44,724 nucleotides of DNA. Origin: Clostridium sp. (GTDB taxonomy: Bacteria; Bacillota; Clostridia; Lachnospirales; Lachnospiraceae). The stretch's first letter is position 1. Every line of letters begins with the position of its first letter. Shown one piece after another: positions 16,408 through 25,077 of the stretch. The position numbers were made by a program, and so were the translations under genes. The DNA lies in NCBI GenBank assembly GCA_031275405.1, contig JAISOV010000005.1, positions 1-44,724 on the forward strand. Reading direction: 5' to 3'. The notes under the pieces are model-generated. The model was not told the DNA's origin. It did no database searches and saw only the letters and a program-made list of their open reading frames with translations.

Positions 16408-17655
16408 TCAGACTTTCTCTTCGGCAAGGCATTCCCGTAAGATTCCGAGCATCTCATCCACATGCTCCCTTGTGATGACCAAGGGCGGCACAAAACGGAT
16501 CACCTTCGTCCCCGCGCTGATCAGGATCAGCCCTTTTTCCAAAGCTTTCCGGATCACCGGGGCGACAGGGGCGGCAAACTCCAGGCCCTGCATCAGGCCC
16601 AGCCCCCTTCTTTCCACAATGCCCTCATGCTCCTTTACCAGTCCCTCCAGCCGCTGCTCCAGATAGGGGGCGATCCGGCCCACATGTTCTATTATATGGT
16701 TCCGCTCAAATAAATCAAGCATTTTCTCCACCGCCGCACACGCAAGGGGATTGCCGCCGTAAGTGGTTCCGTGGTCTCCCACGCCCAGGGAATGAGCCGC
16801 CGCCTTTTCCGTCATCAGGAACGCGCCCACCGGCACTCCGCCGCCCAAGGCCTTGGCGGCGGTCATAATGTCCGGCTTTACGCCATAACGCTGCCACGCA
16901 AAATAAGCGCCGCACCGCCCCATTCCGCACTGTATTTCGTCCAGGATCAGCAGAATATCCTTTTCTTCACAAAGTGCGCGTATCTTCCCCAAAAATTCCG
17001 GGGAAGCGGGATAAAACCCTCCTTCGCCTTGGATGGTTTCCAGGATGATGGCACACGTTTTATCGCTCACGCACGCAAGCACGCTGTCAAAATCATTCCA
17101 GTCGGCAAATTTCACATATCCGATCATCGGCTCAAAAGGCTCCCGGTACTTCGCCGTGCCGGTGACGGACAGCGCGCCGAACGAACGTCCGTGGAAAGAA
17201 CGGTTCATGGCAATGATTTCATGGTCCTTGCACCCGTCTTTGCGGTAAGCGTATTTTCTCGCCGCCTTGATGGCGCCCTCCACGGCTTCCGTCCCCGAAT
17301 TGGTAAAAAAGACCCGATCCATTCCGGACACTTTTTTCAGTTTCTTCGCCGCCTGGACTGCCGGAACGTTATAATACAGGTTACTGGTATGGATCAGCTT
17401 GTCAATCTGCGCTTTCAGGGCATGGTTGTACTCCTCGTTATGATACCCCAAAGCGAATACCGCGATTCCCGCGCCGAAGTCCAGATATTTTTTCCCCTCT
17501 ATGTCATAAAGATAGACTCCCTCGCCTTTCTCCAGAACCACCGGACTGCGGTCATAAGTATGAAGAAACGCGGCCTGCGCTTCTTCCATCAGTACGCCGC
17601 CCATGGTCAAGCTGCCCATGGTCAAGCTGCCCATGTCATCTTTATTCTCCCGCAT
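16408..17655 (-). CDS. argD: Acetylornithine aminotransferase
   Basis: A 415-residue class III PLP aminotransferase that converts N-acetylglutamate semialdehyde to N-acetylornithine. The PLP lysine lies in TAAKALGGG, with the LILDEIQCGMGRCGAYFAW segment before it (Asp binding the pyridine nitrogen) and FTNSGTEAVEGAIKAARKY (phosphate binding). GTTYGGNPLACAA and IRFVPPLVI complete the family pattern. It lies 21 bp behind argB in the same orientation and is the last gene of the arginine group. The first 23 residues include a duplicated MGSLT that comes from a 15-bp DNA repeat, and the conserved protein begins only at about residue 23. The start is placed at ATG 17655 behind GGAAAGGAAAAG. Confidence 0.95.
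   Translation of the reverse strand: MRENKDDMGSLTMGSLTMGGVLMEEAQAAFLHTYDRSPVVLEKGEGVYLYDIEGKKYLDFGAGIAVFALGYHNEEYNHALKAQIDKLIHTSNLYYNVPAVQAAKKLKKVSGMDRVFFTNSGTEAVEGAIKAARKYAYRKDGCKDHEIIAMNRSFHGRSFGALSVTGTAKYREPFEPMIGYVKFADWNDFDSVLACVSDKTCAIILETIQGEGGFYPASPEFLGKIRALCEEKDILLILDEIQCGMGRCGAYFAWQRYGVKPDIMTAAKALGGGVPVGAFLMTEKAAAHSLGVGDHGTTYGGNPLACAAVEKMLDLFERNHIIEHVGRIAPYLEQRLEGLVKEHEGIVERRGLGLMQGLEFAAPVAPVIRKALEKGLILISAGTKVIRFVPPLVITREHVDEMLGILRECLAEEKV
17601..17630. repeat. 15-bp tandem duplication in the argD 5' end
   Basis: CCATGGTCAAGCTGC occurs twice head to tail (17601-17615 and 17616-17630), followed by a partial third copy. It keeps the frame and adds the repeated MGSLT residues to the ArgD N-terminus. 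Confidence 0.85.
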
Positions 17656-17676
17656 AGTATTCTTTTCCTTTCTGTT

Positions 17677-18648
17677 TCACGTCGTCACCGCCGCCTGACC
17701 GCCCGGGACACGCGGCGGATCCTGCTGCGTTCCTTTCTGCTCCGCCGCCATCATCGCGGTGCCGACCCCTTGATCCGTGAAGATTTCCAGCAGCAGGCAG
17801 TGCGGGCTTCGCCCGTCCAGGATATGTACGCGGTTCACCCCGTTCTCCACAGCCGAAATGCAGCTCTCCAGTTTCGGCAGCATCCCGCCTCCTATGAAGC
17901 CGCCGCTGATCAGTTCCCTGGCTTCGGCGGTCGTGAGGTGGGAGATGAACGTGTCCTGGTCGTTCCTATCCTTGTACAGCCCCTCGGTGTCCGTCAGGAA
18001 AGCCAGTTTTTCCGCCTTGACCTCCTTGGCGATGGCACAGGCGGCATCGTCGGCGTTGATATTGTAGGTGCGGAACGTCTCATCCAGACCGACCGGCGCC
18101 ACGATCGGAAGAAAATCCTTCTCCAGCAGATCGAAAAGGATCTTGTCGTTGACCGCCTGGATCTCGCCTACATAGCCGATGTCCTGCCCTTCAGGGCGTT
18201 TTTTCCCCACCGTCAGCAGGCCGCCGTCTTTTCCGCTGATCCCCACGGCCTTTACGCCCAGTTCCTGAACCATCGTGACCAGGCTCTTGTTGACCTTTCC
18301 CAGCACCATTTCCGCGATTTCCATCGTTTCCTCATCCGTCACCCTGAGGCCGTTGACGAACTCGGAGGACTTCCCCACCTTCCCAAGCCAGCGGCTGATC
18401 TCTTTGCCGCCGCCATGGACGATGATCGGCTTGAATCCGACCAGTTTCAGCAGGGTGACGTCCTTGATCACGTTTTTTTGCAGTTCTTCGTTGCTCATGG
18501 CGCTTCCGCCATATTTTACCACAATGATTTTCCGGTTGTATTTCTGGATATAAGGCAGGGCCTCAATGAGAACCTCCGCTTTCCGGAGTACCTCCGCTCT
18601 CTGCCGGACGTCCATTTTCTGCGGAACCGTTTCCGTATGCTTTTCCAT
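17677..18648 (-). CDS. argB: Acetylglutamate kinase
   Basis: A 323-residue amino-acid kinase that phosphorylates N-acetylglutamate in arginine synthesis. The glycine-rich KYGGSAM near residue 44 binds [16 protein letters not shown] binds substrate, and [28 protein letters not shown] is the conserved C-terminal lobe motif. ATG 18648 is chosen over an upstream frame extension because AAGGGAGGG lies about 8 bp before it and because the protein then starts like other ArgB proteins. The last 25 residues ([21 protein letters not shown]) extend beyond the usual end and look disordered. It stands between argJ and argD. An N-terminal helix before the kinase fold suggests the arginine-sensitive type, which would allow feedback control. 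Confidence 0.95.
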   Translation of the reverse strand: MEKHTETVPQKMDVRQRAEVLRKAEVLIEALPYIQKYNRKIIVVKYGGSAMSNEELQKNVIKDVTLLKLVGFKPIIVHGGGKEISRWLGKVGKSSEFVNGLRVTDEETMEIAEMVLGKVNKSLVTMVQELGVKAVGISGKDGGLLTVGKKRPEGQDIGYVGEIQAVNDKILFDLLEKDFLPIVAPVGLDETFRTYNINADDAACAIAKEVKAEKLAFLTDTEGLYKDRNDQDTFISHLTTAEARELISGGFIGGGMLPKLESCISAVENGVNRVHILDGRSPHCLLLEIFTDQGVGTAMMAAEQKGTQQDPPRVPGGQAAVTT

Positions 18649-18913
18649 CTGCCTTTCCCTCCCTTGCCAACGATCCGGCAAAACCATGGATCCGTTTCCG
18701 CCGCACCATCCCGCCCCTCGCAAGCTTCGCCAACACCGGCAAACTCACCCCCGCCGCGTCTACGGGCCGCGCCATCCCGCGCCTCGCAAGCTTCGCCGCC
18801 CGACCGGGCAGCCACGTTCCTCGCCGCTTTCCTCCGCGAAGCCCCTGCGGGGCCGGCCTCTTCCTTCCTGCGGTTTCCCCCTCCGTTCCTCCTCGCTTCC
18901 CTCCGCCAAGCCC
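18649..18913. repeat. argJ-argB spacer made of degenerate direct repeats
   Basis: The spacer is GC-rich and holds no gene. A 26-bp sequence beginning CCATCCCGC and ending AAGCTTCGCC occurs at 18706-18731 and again at 18772-18797 with one difference, 66 bp apart. A second pair with CCTCCGC-AAGCCCCT occurs at about 18829-18846 and 18898-18915, the latter running into the 3' end of argJ. This suggests tandem duplication followed by drift. Confidence 0.55.
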
Positions 18914-20143
18914 CTACGAGCGGTAGTCCGCGTTGATTTTTACATAATCATAACTCAAGTCACAGCCCCAGGCGGTGGCTTCCGCAGTCCCCATGTGCAT
19001 GTCCACGGTCACGGTCACTTCCGGCGCGGAAAGGATTCTGGCGGCTTCCTCTTCGCTGTAGCCGCAGGCGACCCCGCCGCCGTAGATGGGAATGTGTCCG
19101 GCTTCGCTCTGAAAAGAAAGATCCAGGTTCTCCGGGTCAAAGGAGACTCCCGCGTAACCTAAAGCGCAGAGGATCCTGCCCCAGTTGGCGTCATGCCCGA
19201 AAATGGCGGCTTTCGTCAGCGAGGAGCAGACGACCGACTTCGCCAGCTTCCTCGCTTCCTCTTTGGCGGCGGCGCCTTTCACCGTCACCTGGAGCAAGGC
19301 GGTCGCGCCCTCTCCGTCTTTCGCTATTTGTTTGGCCAAGGCCGTGTTCACCTCGCGCAGAGCCTTGCGGAAGAGGTCGTAGTCCTGATCCTCCCGGGTG
19401 ATCTCCGGGTTCCCCGCCAGCCCGTTCGCAAGCGCCAGAAGGGTGTCGTTCGTGGACGTATCGCCGTCCACGGAAACCATGTTGAACGTATCCTGCACGT
19501 CATGGCGCAGGCATTTCTGCAGCAGCTCCTTGGAAATACAGGCATCCGTGGTCACGAACGCCAGCATGGTACACATATTCGGATGGATCATGCCGGAGCC
19601 TTTGCACATGCCTCCTATGGTAACGGTCTTCCCGCCGATCTCCACGGAAACGGCGGCCTCCTTGGGCAGGGTATCCGTGGTCATGATGGCCTGCGCCGCG
19701 CTGCGGGCAGCTTCCCGCCCCGTCCCTTTCGCGGCGGCGGCCCTGCGGATCCCCTCCTTGATTTTTTCTCCGGGAATCTGCATACCGATTACCCCGGTAG
19801 ACGCGACCAGGACCGCTGATTCCGGAATCCGGAGCGCGGCGGCGGCATGGCGCGCCTGTTCCTCCACGCGTTCCCTTCCCTGCCGCCCGGTACAGGCATT
19901 GGCGATTCCGGAATTGATGATGACCGCCTGCGCATACGCGGACTCCGCCACCTGTTTCTGATCCCAGAGGACGGGGGCCGCCTTTACCACGTTCGTGGTA
20001 AAAACCCCCGCCGCTCTGCTGGGAACCGTGCTGTAGATCAACGCCACGTCCTTCCTGCCCTGATATTTGATCCCGGCTTCCACTCCGGCGGCTTCAAAGC
20101 CTTTCGGCGCGGTCACGCCGCCCTCTGTCGTCTTGATACCCAT
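18914..20143 (-). CDS. argJ: Bifunctional glutamate N-acetyltransferase / acetylornithine acetyltransferase
   Basis: A 409-residue member of the Ntn-hydrolase-like ArgJ family, which moves the acetyl group from N-acetylornithine back to glutamate and so recycles it. The precursor cleaves itself before a Thr nucleophile. Here that site is in HPNMCTMLAFVTTDA, with Cys rather than the more usual Ala just before the Thr. Other family segments are TTNVVKAAPV near the N-terminus, GDTSTNDTLLALANG and the C-terminal YDYVKINADYRS. The length is normal. With ArgB and ArgD in the same direction it forms the core of the acetylated pathway. argC, argF and argH are not in the window. Start at ATG 20143. 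Confidence 0.95.
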   Translation of the reverse strand: MGIKTTEGGVTAPKGFEAAGVEAGIKYQGRKDVALIYSTVPSRAAGVFTTNVVKAAPVLWDQKQVAESAYAQAVIINSGIANACTGRQGRERVEEQARHAAAALRIPESAVLVASTGVIGMQIPGEKIKEGIRRAAAAKGTGREAARSAAQAIMTTDTLPKEAAVSVEIGGKTVTIGGMCKGSGMIHPNMCTMLAFVTTDACISKELLQKCLRHDVQDTFNMVSVDGDTSTNDTLLALANGLAGNPEITREDQDYDLFRKALREVNTALAKQIAKDGEGATALLQVTVKGAAAKEEARKLAKSVVCSSLTKAAIFGHDANWGRILCALGYAGVSFDPENLDLSFQSEAGHIPIYGGGVACGYSEEEAARILSAPEVTVTVDMHMGTAEATAWGCDLSYDYVKINADYRS

Positions 20144-20195
20144 ATGGCCGCCTTCCTAAAAAGAAAACGAGGCTTTTTCTCTCTTCCCTGTTCCC

Positions 20196-20657
20196 TTATT
20201 GATTGAATGCCGTGATGTTCTCTTCATCCAGTACAAAATCATAATAATTCAGATCCTTCCGCCCCGTCCATCCGATACGGTTCCAGAAAGCATTCCCCAC
20301 GTCGTTGCGGGTGAAAGCAATCAGGCTGACCTTGCTGATCCGTTCCTCCCGCAGCCGTTTCATGCAGCTCACCACCATCGCTTTCCCGATCCCCAGACGC
20401 CGGCAGTCTTCCCGGACGCATACATGGTAAAGGCAGCCCCTCCTGCCGTCGTGGCCGCAGAGTATCCCTCCCACGAGCTGGTTCCCGGATACCGCCGCCA
20501 CGCTCATGCCGGGGTTGCGCTCCAGGAACCTCGTCACCCCTTCCCGGGAATCATCCAGGCTGCGCAGGCCGAAGCCTTTGATGGTCTTCCAAAGATCATA
20601 CAGCCCCTCGTAATCCGTGACGGCCAGAGGCCTGATTTCAAATTCCGGTTTTTTCAT
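20196..20657 (-). CDS. GNAT family N-acetyltransferase
   Basis: A 153-residue single-domain acetyltransferase. The acetyl-CoA site is visible in VCVREDCRRLGIGKAMVVSCMKRL (the R/Q-x2-G-x-G/A pattern), followed by the C-terminal NDVGNAFWNRIGWTGRKDL strand. It lies 52 bp upstream of argJ in the same orientation and is probably the first gene of the arginine operon. The substrate cannot be read. N-acetylglutamate synthesis is conceivable from context, but ArgJ already supplies that activity and the sequence looks like a general GNAT protein. The divergent argG gene shares its upstream region. Confidence 0.8.
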   Translation of the reverse strand: MKKPEFEIRPLAVTDYEGLYDLWKTIKGFGLRSLDDSREGVTRFLERNPGMSVAAVSGNQLVGGILCGHDGRRGCLYHVCVREDCRRLGIGKAMVVSCMKRLREERISKVSLIAFTRNDVGNAFWNRIGWTGRKDLNYYDFVLDEENITAFNQ

Positions 20658-20719
20658 AAACGCTTCTCTTTTCCGTTCCGTCTTTCCGCCGCTCTTCCGC
20701 CGTTTTGTCCGCCTTCGCA

Positions 20720-20938
20720 GGAAAGCCTATGTTTTATATTCTTGCACGGCGGAGAAAAAATGTCAAGCTTTTATTTTGGATAAACATTCACTTTTATTCT
20801 TATTTTTTGTATTTTATTCAATTTGTATGGATTTCATTCTTTTTTATCCGGATTTTCATTCATTTTTGATGCTTGATTTCCTCCGGCTTCCGGTGTATAG
20901 TATGGATCAGAAGAAAGGTCATACAGATAGGAGTTCAC
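20720..20938. promoter_or_regulatory. AT-rich divergent control region of the arginine genes
   Basis: This spacer between the GNAT gene and argG is far more AT-rich than its surroundings. The argG promoter is TTGATT (20873-20878), 17 bp, TATAGT (20896-20901). Just upstream are several segments like ArgR operators, the best being TGTATTTTATTCA near 20808-20820, one base shorter than the TGNAT-N4-ATNCA pattern, and further ATTCA-rich stretches near 20788 and 20855. Arginine repression through ArgR is likely on known biology, but the boxes are imperfect. Confidence 0.5.
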
Positions 20939-22186
20939 ATGAAAGAAAAAGTAGTGCTGGCTTACTCCGGCGGCTTGGACACGACCGCCATTATCCCTTG
21001 GCTCAAGGAAAATTTCGACTATGAGATCATCTGCGTCTGCGTGGACTGCGGACAGGCGGAGGAACTGGACGGACTGGAGGAACGGGCAAAATCCAGCGGC
21101 GCGTCCAGACTGTACATCGAAAATGTCATTGACGAATTCTGTGAGGAATTTGTCCTGCCCTGCGTACAGGCGGGCGCGGTCTACGAGAACAAATATCTCC
21201 TGGGAACCTCCATGGCAAGGCCGCTGATCGCCAAGAAACTGGTCGAAGTCGCCCGCAAGGAAGGAGCCTCCGCCATCTGCCACGGCGCCACCGGAAAAGG
21301 CAACGACCAGATCCGTTTTGAGCTGGGAATCAAGGCCCTGGCTCCCGATCTCAAGATCATCGCGCCTTGGCGCAGCGACAAATGGCACATGGATTCCCGT
21401 GAGTCCGAAATCGCGTACTGTAAAGCCCACGGTATTGATCTGCCCTTTTCCGCCGACCGCTCTTACAGCCGTGACCGCAACCTCTGGCATATCAGCCATG
21501 AGGGTCTGGAACTGGAGGATCCTTCCAACGAACCGGATTTTGAACATCTTCTGGTGCTGGGAACCACCCCGGAAAAAGCGCCGGACACGGGGGAGTACGT
21601 GACGATGGCCTTTGAAAAAGGGATCCCCGTTTCCGTGAACGGAATTTCCATGAAAACTTCCGACGTCATCCGTGCCTTGAACACGCTGGGCGGCAGACAC
21701 GGGATCGGAATCGTCGATATTGTGGAAAACCGCGTGGTCGGAATGAAATCCCGCGGCGTCTACGAGACGCCCGGCGGCACGATCCTGATGGAAGCGCATA
21801 AGCAGCTGGAGGAACTCATTCTGGACCGCGATACTTTTTCCATGAAGAAGGAAATCGGGAGCCGCTTCGCGAGCCTGGTCTACGAAGGCAAGTGGTTCAC
21901 CCCCCTGCGGGAGGCGCAGCAGGCTTTCATCGAAAAAACGCAGCAGTATGTGACCGGAGAGGTGAAGTTCAAACTATACAAAGGCAACATCATCAAAGCC
22001 GGAACGGCTTCCCCTTATTCCCTTTACAACGAAAGCATTGCTTCCTTCACAACCGGCGACCTGTACGACCACCATGACGCCGAGGGTTTCATCAATCTGT
22101 TCGGGCTTTCCTGCAAGGTTCGCGCCATGAAAATGCAGGCGGCGCGCCCATCCGGGGAAACGGGGGAACAGGCGTCTGTTCTTTAG
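20939..22186 (+). CDS. argG: Argininosuccinate synthase
   Basis: A 415-residue enzyme that joins citrulline and aspartate using ATP. The N-terminal [15 protein letters not shown] is the ATP pyrophosphatase P-loop, and [16 protein letters not shown] and [25 protein letters not shown] are further substrate and nucleotide segments. The C-terminal domain shows [37 protein letters not shown] 20939 follows ATAGGAG closely and its own promoter at 20873-20901. It is divergent from the GNAT-argJ-argB-argD group. argH, the usual partner, is not downstream; a signalling gene follows instead. The last 15 residues ([14 protein letters not shown]) are a nonconserved tail. Confidence 0.96.
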   Translation: MKEKVVLAYSGGLDTTAIIPWLKENFDYEIICVCVDCGQAEELDGLEERAKSSGASRLYIENVIDEFCEEFVLPCVQAGAVYENKYLLGTSMARPLIAKKLVEVARKEGASAICHGATGKGNDQIRFELGIKALAPDLKIIAPWRSDKWHMDSRESEIAYCKAHGIDLPFSADRSYSRDRNLWHISHEGLELEDPSNEPDFEHLLVLGTTPEKAPDTGEYVTMAFEKGIPVSVNGISMKTSDVIRALNTLGGRHGIGIVDIVENRVVGMKSRGVYETPGGTILMEAHKQLEELILDRDTFSMKKEIGSRFASLVYEGKWFTPLREAQQAFIEKTQQYVTGEVKFKLYKGNIIKAGTASPYSLYNESIASFTTGDLYDHHDAEGFINLFGLSCKVRAMKMQAARPSGETGEQASVL

Positions 22187-22190
22187 GAAC

Positions 22191-22221
22191 GGTTCCTTGG
22201 TCAGAATGACCGTCCGGAACC
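22191..22221 (+). terminator. Hairpin after argG
   Basis: GGTTCC (22191-22196) pairs with GGAACC (22216-22221), enclosing GGTCA/TGACC. It lies five bases after the argG stop codon. No T-run follows directly, so it may be an RNA-stabilising hairpin rather than a true terminator. Confidence 0.35.
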
Positions 22222-22283
22222 TGGAACGATCACCGCGTTTGACCGTTTTTCATTGACCGAAACGGGGGAAGGTGGCCGAGGCC

Positions 22284-22985
22284 ATGCACATAGCCGTATG
22301 CGACGACAACATAGCCGACCGCAAGCAGATGGAGCGGCTGCTGAAAAGAGAATCCGACCGCCGGACGGCTTCCGCCGGAGTGTTTTACATCGACTCTTTC
22401 GGAAACGCCCAGGCGTTTCTTCACAATCCTATGCTGTATGACGTCTTTTATGTGGATGTCTGTAAAACGGAGGGAAGCACCGGCGCGGACGTGGCCGCGG
22501 CGCTGGTGGCGAAGGGCGTGAACAAGCCTATCGTCCTGTGCTGTTCCGGTATCGACTACCGGCAGTCTGCTCTTCCGGACAATATCCTCTTCCTGGACAA
22601 GCCCATCAAAGCCGCCGAACTGTCCGCTTCCTTAGACCACGCCTTGGCCATCCAGGCAAACGCCCCGCCCCTGATCGAGCTGAGGCAGGAAAAGGACACC
22701 ATCTATGTCACGGAGCCGGAGATCCTGTATGCCACGGAAGAAGGGCGTTCCCTTCATATCACGCTGGCCGACGGGCGCAGGATCTCCATCGCCAGCAGCG
22801 CCGAGAATTTTTTCTGCCAGGTCGAAAGCTATCCTGTTTTTTTCTCCCCCACCGCCAGGACGATCCTGAACGGACGGCATATCGAAGCCCTCCGCCGCAA
22901 CAAAGCGGTCATGACGGATCAGAGAGTCTTCAAGATCAGCCGGCAGGTCGTGGGCTATGCCCGGCAGCTGCTGGAGGACAGATGA
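22284..22985 (+). CDS. LytTR-family response regulator
   Basis: A protein of about 233 residues. The receiver domain (about 1-120) begins MHIAVCDDN with the acidic pair, has the likely phosphorylated Asp in YDVFYVDVCKTEG and the conserved Lys in LFLDKPIK. The C-terminal domain (about 135-233) resembles LytTR DNA-binding domains, with ILYATEEGRSLHITLADGRR and FFSPTARTILNGRHIEALRRNKAVM. Such regulators act with a membrane histidine kinase in peptide or wall signalling. No kinase gene adjoins it, so it is an orphan. It lies about 100 bp after argG, possibly without its own terminator between. Start is ATG 22284 or the GTG at 22272. Confidence 0.8.
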   Translation: MHIAVCDDNIADRKQMERLLKRESDRRTASAGVFYIDSFGNAQAFLHNPMLYDVFYVDVCKTEGSTGADVAAALVAKGVNKPIVLCCSGIDYRQSALPDNILFLDKPIKAAELSASLDHALAIQANAPPLIELRQEKDTIYVTEPEILYATEEGRSLHITLADGRRISIASSAENFFCQVESYPVFFSPTARTILNGRHIEALRRNKAVMTDQRVFKISRQVVGYARQLLEDR

Positions 22986-23224
22986 GCCGCCCCTACCGGG
23001 AGAGCGGGACGGCTCGCAGCGCCGTCCGGTCGGACAGGCTGCCCGCCGAGTGGGCGGAAGGCGCAAGGATACAGGGTTTTGCGGTCATACGGCGGTTCCG
23101 GAAGGAAAGCGAATAATTAACCGATCATGTGGAAATGATTACAATACACAGACAGGAGCGGCAACGGCAGAACGTCCTCTTTGGTACGACAGGACGGAGC
23201 CGCTGCCAGAAAGGCGGCTGCCAC

Positions 23225-23653
23225 ATGATTGGTTTTTTGATTGCGCTGATTTCCGGCGCGCTGATGAGCGTCCAAGGGGTGTTCAACACACAGGTCACAA
23301 AGACTTCCAGTATCTGGACGGCGAGTATCTTCGTCCAGCTGACGGCCCTGCTGGTCTGCCTGGGCGCCTGGGTCTTTATGGACAGAAGCTCCCTGCTGGA
23401 TGTATGGAAAGTAGAACCCAAATATATGCTCCTAGGCGGGGCGATCGGCGCCTTTATCACCTATACCGTCATCAAAGGGATGGATCTGCTCGGGCCTGCC
23501 CGTGCCGTCATGCTCATCGTGGTGTCACAGCTGATCGTGGCTTACGCCATCGAACTGCTGGGCTGGTTCGGAGTGGAAAAACAGCCTTGGGAATGGCGTA
23601 AAGGGATCGGCATGGTGCTGGCGATCATCGGGATCGTGGTTTTCAAGTGGTGA
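23225..23653 (+). CDS. Small DMT-family transporter (YdcZ/DUF606 type)
   Basis: A 142-residue membrane protein with four or five hydrophobic helices. It opens MIGFLIALISGALMSVQGVFNTQ, the typical start of DUF606 proteins, which are half-length relatives of EamA drug/metabolite exporters. The middle contains GGAIGAFITYTVIKGMDLLGPARAVMLIVVSQL and the tail IGMVLAIIGIVVFKW. Members probably act as dimers or oligomers; substrates are mostly unknown. ATG 23225 is used because AAAGG lies upstream and the family begins there, although the frame extends further. It lies about 240 bp downstream of the LytTR gene, which leaves room for a separate promoter. Confidence 0.8.
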   Translation: MIGFLIALISGALMSVQGVFNTQVTKTSSIWTASIFVQLTALLVCLGAWVFMDRSSLLDVWKVEPKYMLLGGAIGAFITYTVIKGMDLLGPARAVMLIVVSQLIVAYAIELLGWFGVEKQPWEWRKGIGMVLAIIGIVVFKW

Positions 23654-23708
23654 AGGAAAGCCAAGGACTTGCCGGGCTGTAACCGGCCGATCCTGCCCAA
23701 CAGGAACG

Positions 23709-23737
23709 TTGACTTTTCGGGGAATGCGGCGCATAAT
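23709..23737 (+). promoter_or_regulatory. Promoter of the thioredoxin reductase-like gene
   Basis: TTGACT (23709-23714), 17 bp, CATAAT (23732-23737), followed by AAGGAG and the ATG at 23762. The leader would be only about 18 bases. Confidence 0.5.
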
Positions 23738-23761
23738 GTATGGTAGCAAAGGAGTAAAAAA

Positions 23762-24709
23762 ATGCGCGATCTCATCATTGTCGGTTCTGGCCCCGCGGGG
23801 CTGTCAGCGGCTGTATACGCCAAAAGGGCGGGCCTGGATCTGCTGGTCATGGAAAAGAGTCCCATGAGCGGCGGGCAGATCCTGAACACCTATGAAGTGG
23901 ACAACTACCTGGGAATGCCCGGCGTAAGCGGTTTCGATCTGGGAATGAAGTTCCGGGAACATGCCGATAAACTGGGCGTGGCTTTTCGGGAAGCCGAAGT
24001 AACCGGAATCACCGTAAAAGAAAAATGCAGAATCATACACACGGAACAAGAGGATCTGGAAGCCGGAGCAGTCATCCTCGCGACCGGAGCCGCCCACGCC
24101 AAGCTGCAGGTACCCGGCGAGACAGAGCTGACCGGAGCGGGTGTATCCTACTGCGCGACCTGCGACGGGGCATTTTTCCGGGGAAAGACGGTCGCCGTGG
24201 TAGGAGGCGGGGATGTGGCGCTGGAAGACGCAAGCTATCTGGCGAGGTTCTGTGAAAAGGTCTACGTGATCCACCGGAGGAAAGAATTTCGCGGGGCGCA
24301 GATCCTGCAAGAGAAACTGAAAAGCCTGCCGAACGTGGAAATCTTATGCTGCTGCCGGGTGAACGCCATCCGGGGGGAACGCACGGTGGAAAGCCTGATA
24401 CTGGAAGACACGGCGAACGCAAGCGAAAGGGAGCTGCCGGTCAGCGGCGTCTTTCTGGCGGTGGGGATCCGTCCGAACACGGAAGCTTTCCGGGAACTGG
24501 TGGACTGTGACGAAAGCGGCTATATCCTGGCGGGGGAAGACGGGGCGACGAACCGGGAGGGGATCTATGCCGCCGGCGACATCAGGAAAAAGCCCCTGCG
24601 GCAGGTCGTGACCGCAGTCGCGGACGGCGCCAACGCGGCGGTCAGCGCGGGAGCATATCTGAACCAGGCCAGCCGCCCCCCGCAGACCGGACTGCCCTCT
24701 ACGGACTGA
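23762..24709 (+). CDS. Thioredoxin reductase-like FAD/NAD(P)-disulfide oxidoreductase
   Basis: A 315-residue enzyme of the low-molecular-weight thioredoxin reductase family. FAD binds at GSGPAGLSAAVYAKRAG (8-24), the redox Cys pair is C131-x2-C134 in CATCDG, the NAD(P) loop is VVGGGDVALEDA near 146, and GIYAAGD closes the FAD site. It reduces thioredoxin or a related small redox partner in the cytoplasm. No thioredoxin gene is nearby. ATG 23762 has an excellent AAGGAG site and a promoter at 23709-23737, so it is a single-gene unit ended by the terminator at 24819-24853. HRRKEFRGAQ after the NAD(P) loop includes the Arg residues that normally favour NADPH. Confidence 0.88.
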   Translation: MRDLIIVGSGPAGLSAAVYAKRAGLDLLVMEKSPMSGGQILNTYEVDNYLGMPGVSGFDLGMKFREHADKLGVAFREAEVTGITVKEKCRIIHTEQEDLEAGAVILATGAAHAKLQVPGETELTGAGVSYCATCDGAFFRGKTVAVVGGGDVALEDASYLARFCEKVYVIHRRKEFRGAQILQEKLKSLPNVEILCCCRVNAIRGERTVESLILEDTANASERELPVSGVFLAVGIRPNTEAFRELVDCDESGYILAGEDGATNREGIYAAGDIRKKPLRQVVTAVADGANAAVSAGAYLNQASRPPQTGLPSTD

Positions 24710-24818
24710 ACCGCCCTCCACGGGTGGGCTATCGTCCGCAGACCGGGCTGCCCTCCATCCTCCGAACGATTGTCCAGAGAAAGGAAGCTCTGCGGGCTTT
24801 CTTTCCGCCCATTGTATG

Positions 24819-24853
24819 AGGCACGGCCCTTTGGCGGGGCGGTGCCTTTTTTG
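24819..24853 (+). terminator. Rho-independent terminator
   Basis: The stem AGGCAC (24819-24824) pairs with GTGCCT (24842-24847), with GC-rich inner pairing, and is followed by TTTTTT. It lies about 110 bp after the thioredoxin reductase-like gene. Confidence 0.75.
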
Positions 24854-24941
24854 TGATCAACAGGCAAGGACGCAGCTGTCTCTGCCGAATACTTTCCAAA
24901 TATTTCTGAAAGAAATCCCGAAATAAATTTGAAATTTCCTC

Positions 24942-24970
24942 TTGACAAGTTCATATTTCAATGCTATATT
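24942..24970 (+). promoter_or_regulatory. Promoter of the NlpC/P60 gene
   Basis: A perfect TTGACA (24942-24947), 17 bp, then TATATT (24965-24970) in an AT-rich stretch. A leader of about 100 bases follows before the ATG at 25078. Confidence 0.65.
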
Positions 24971-25077
24971 TATTAACAGATTTAACAATTTTGTAATAAG
25001 TTGCGTCTTGTCAAGATGGTCTGTAAGGGCTGCATGGCAGTCACTCGGAGTGGGACACAGAGATCCAGGAGGACTAT

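Noticed and set aside
16771..18936. A 721-codon plus-strand open frame over argD and argB
   Set aside because: It is the antisense shadow of GC-rich genes, has no ribosome site and no recognisable protein sequence; argD and argB on the other strand are unmistakable.
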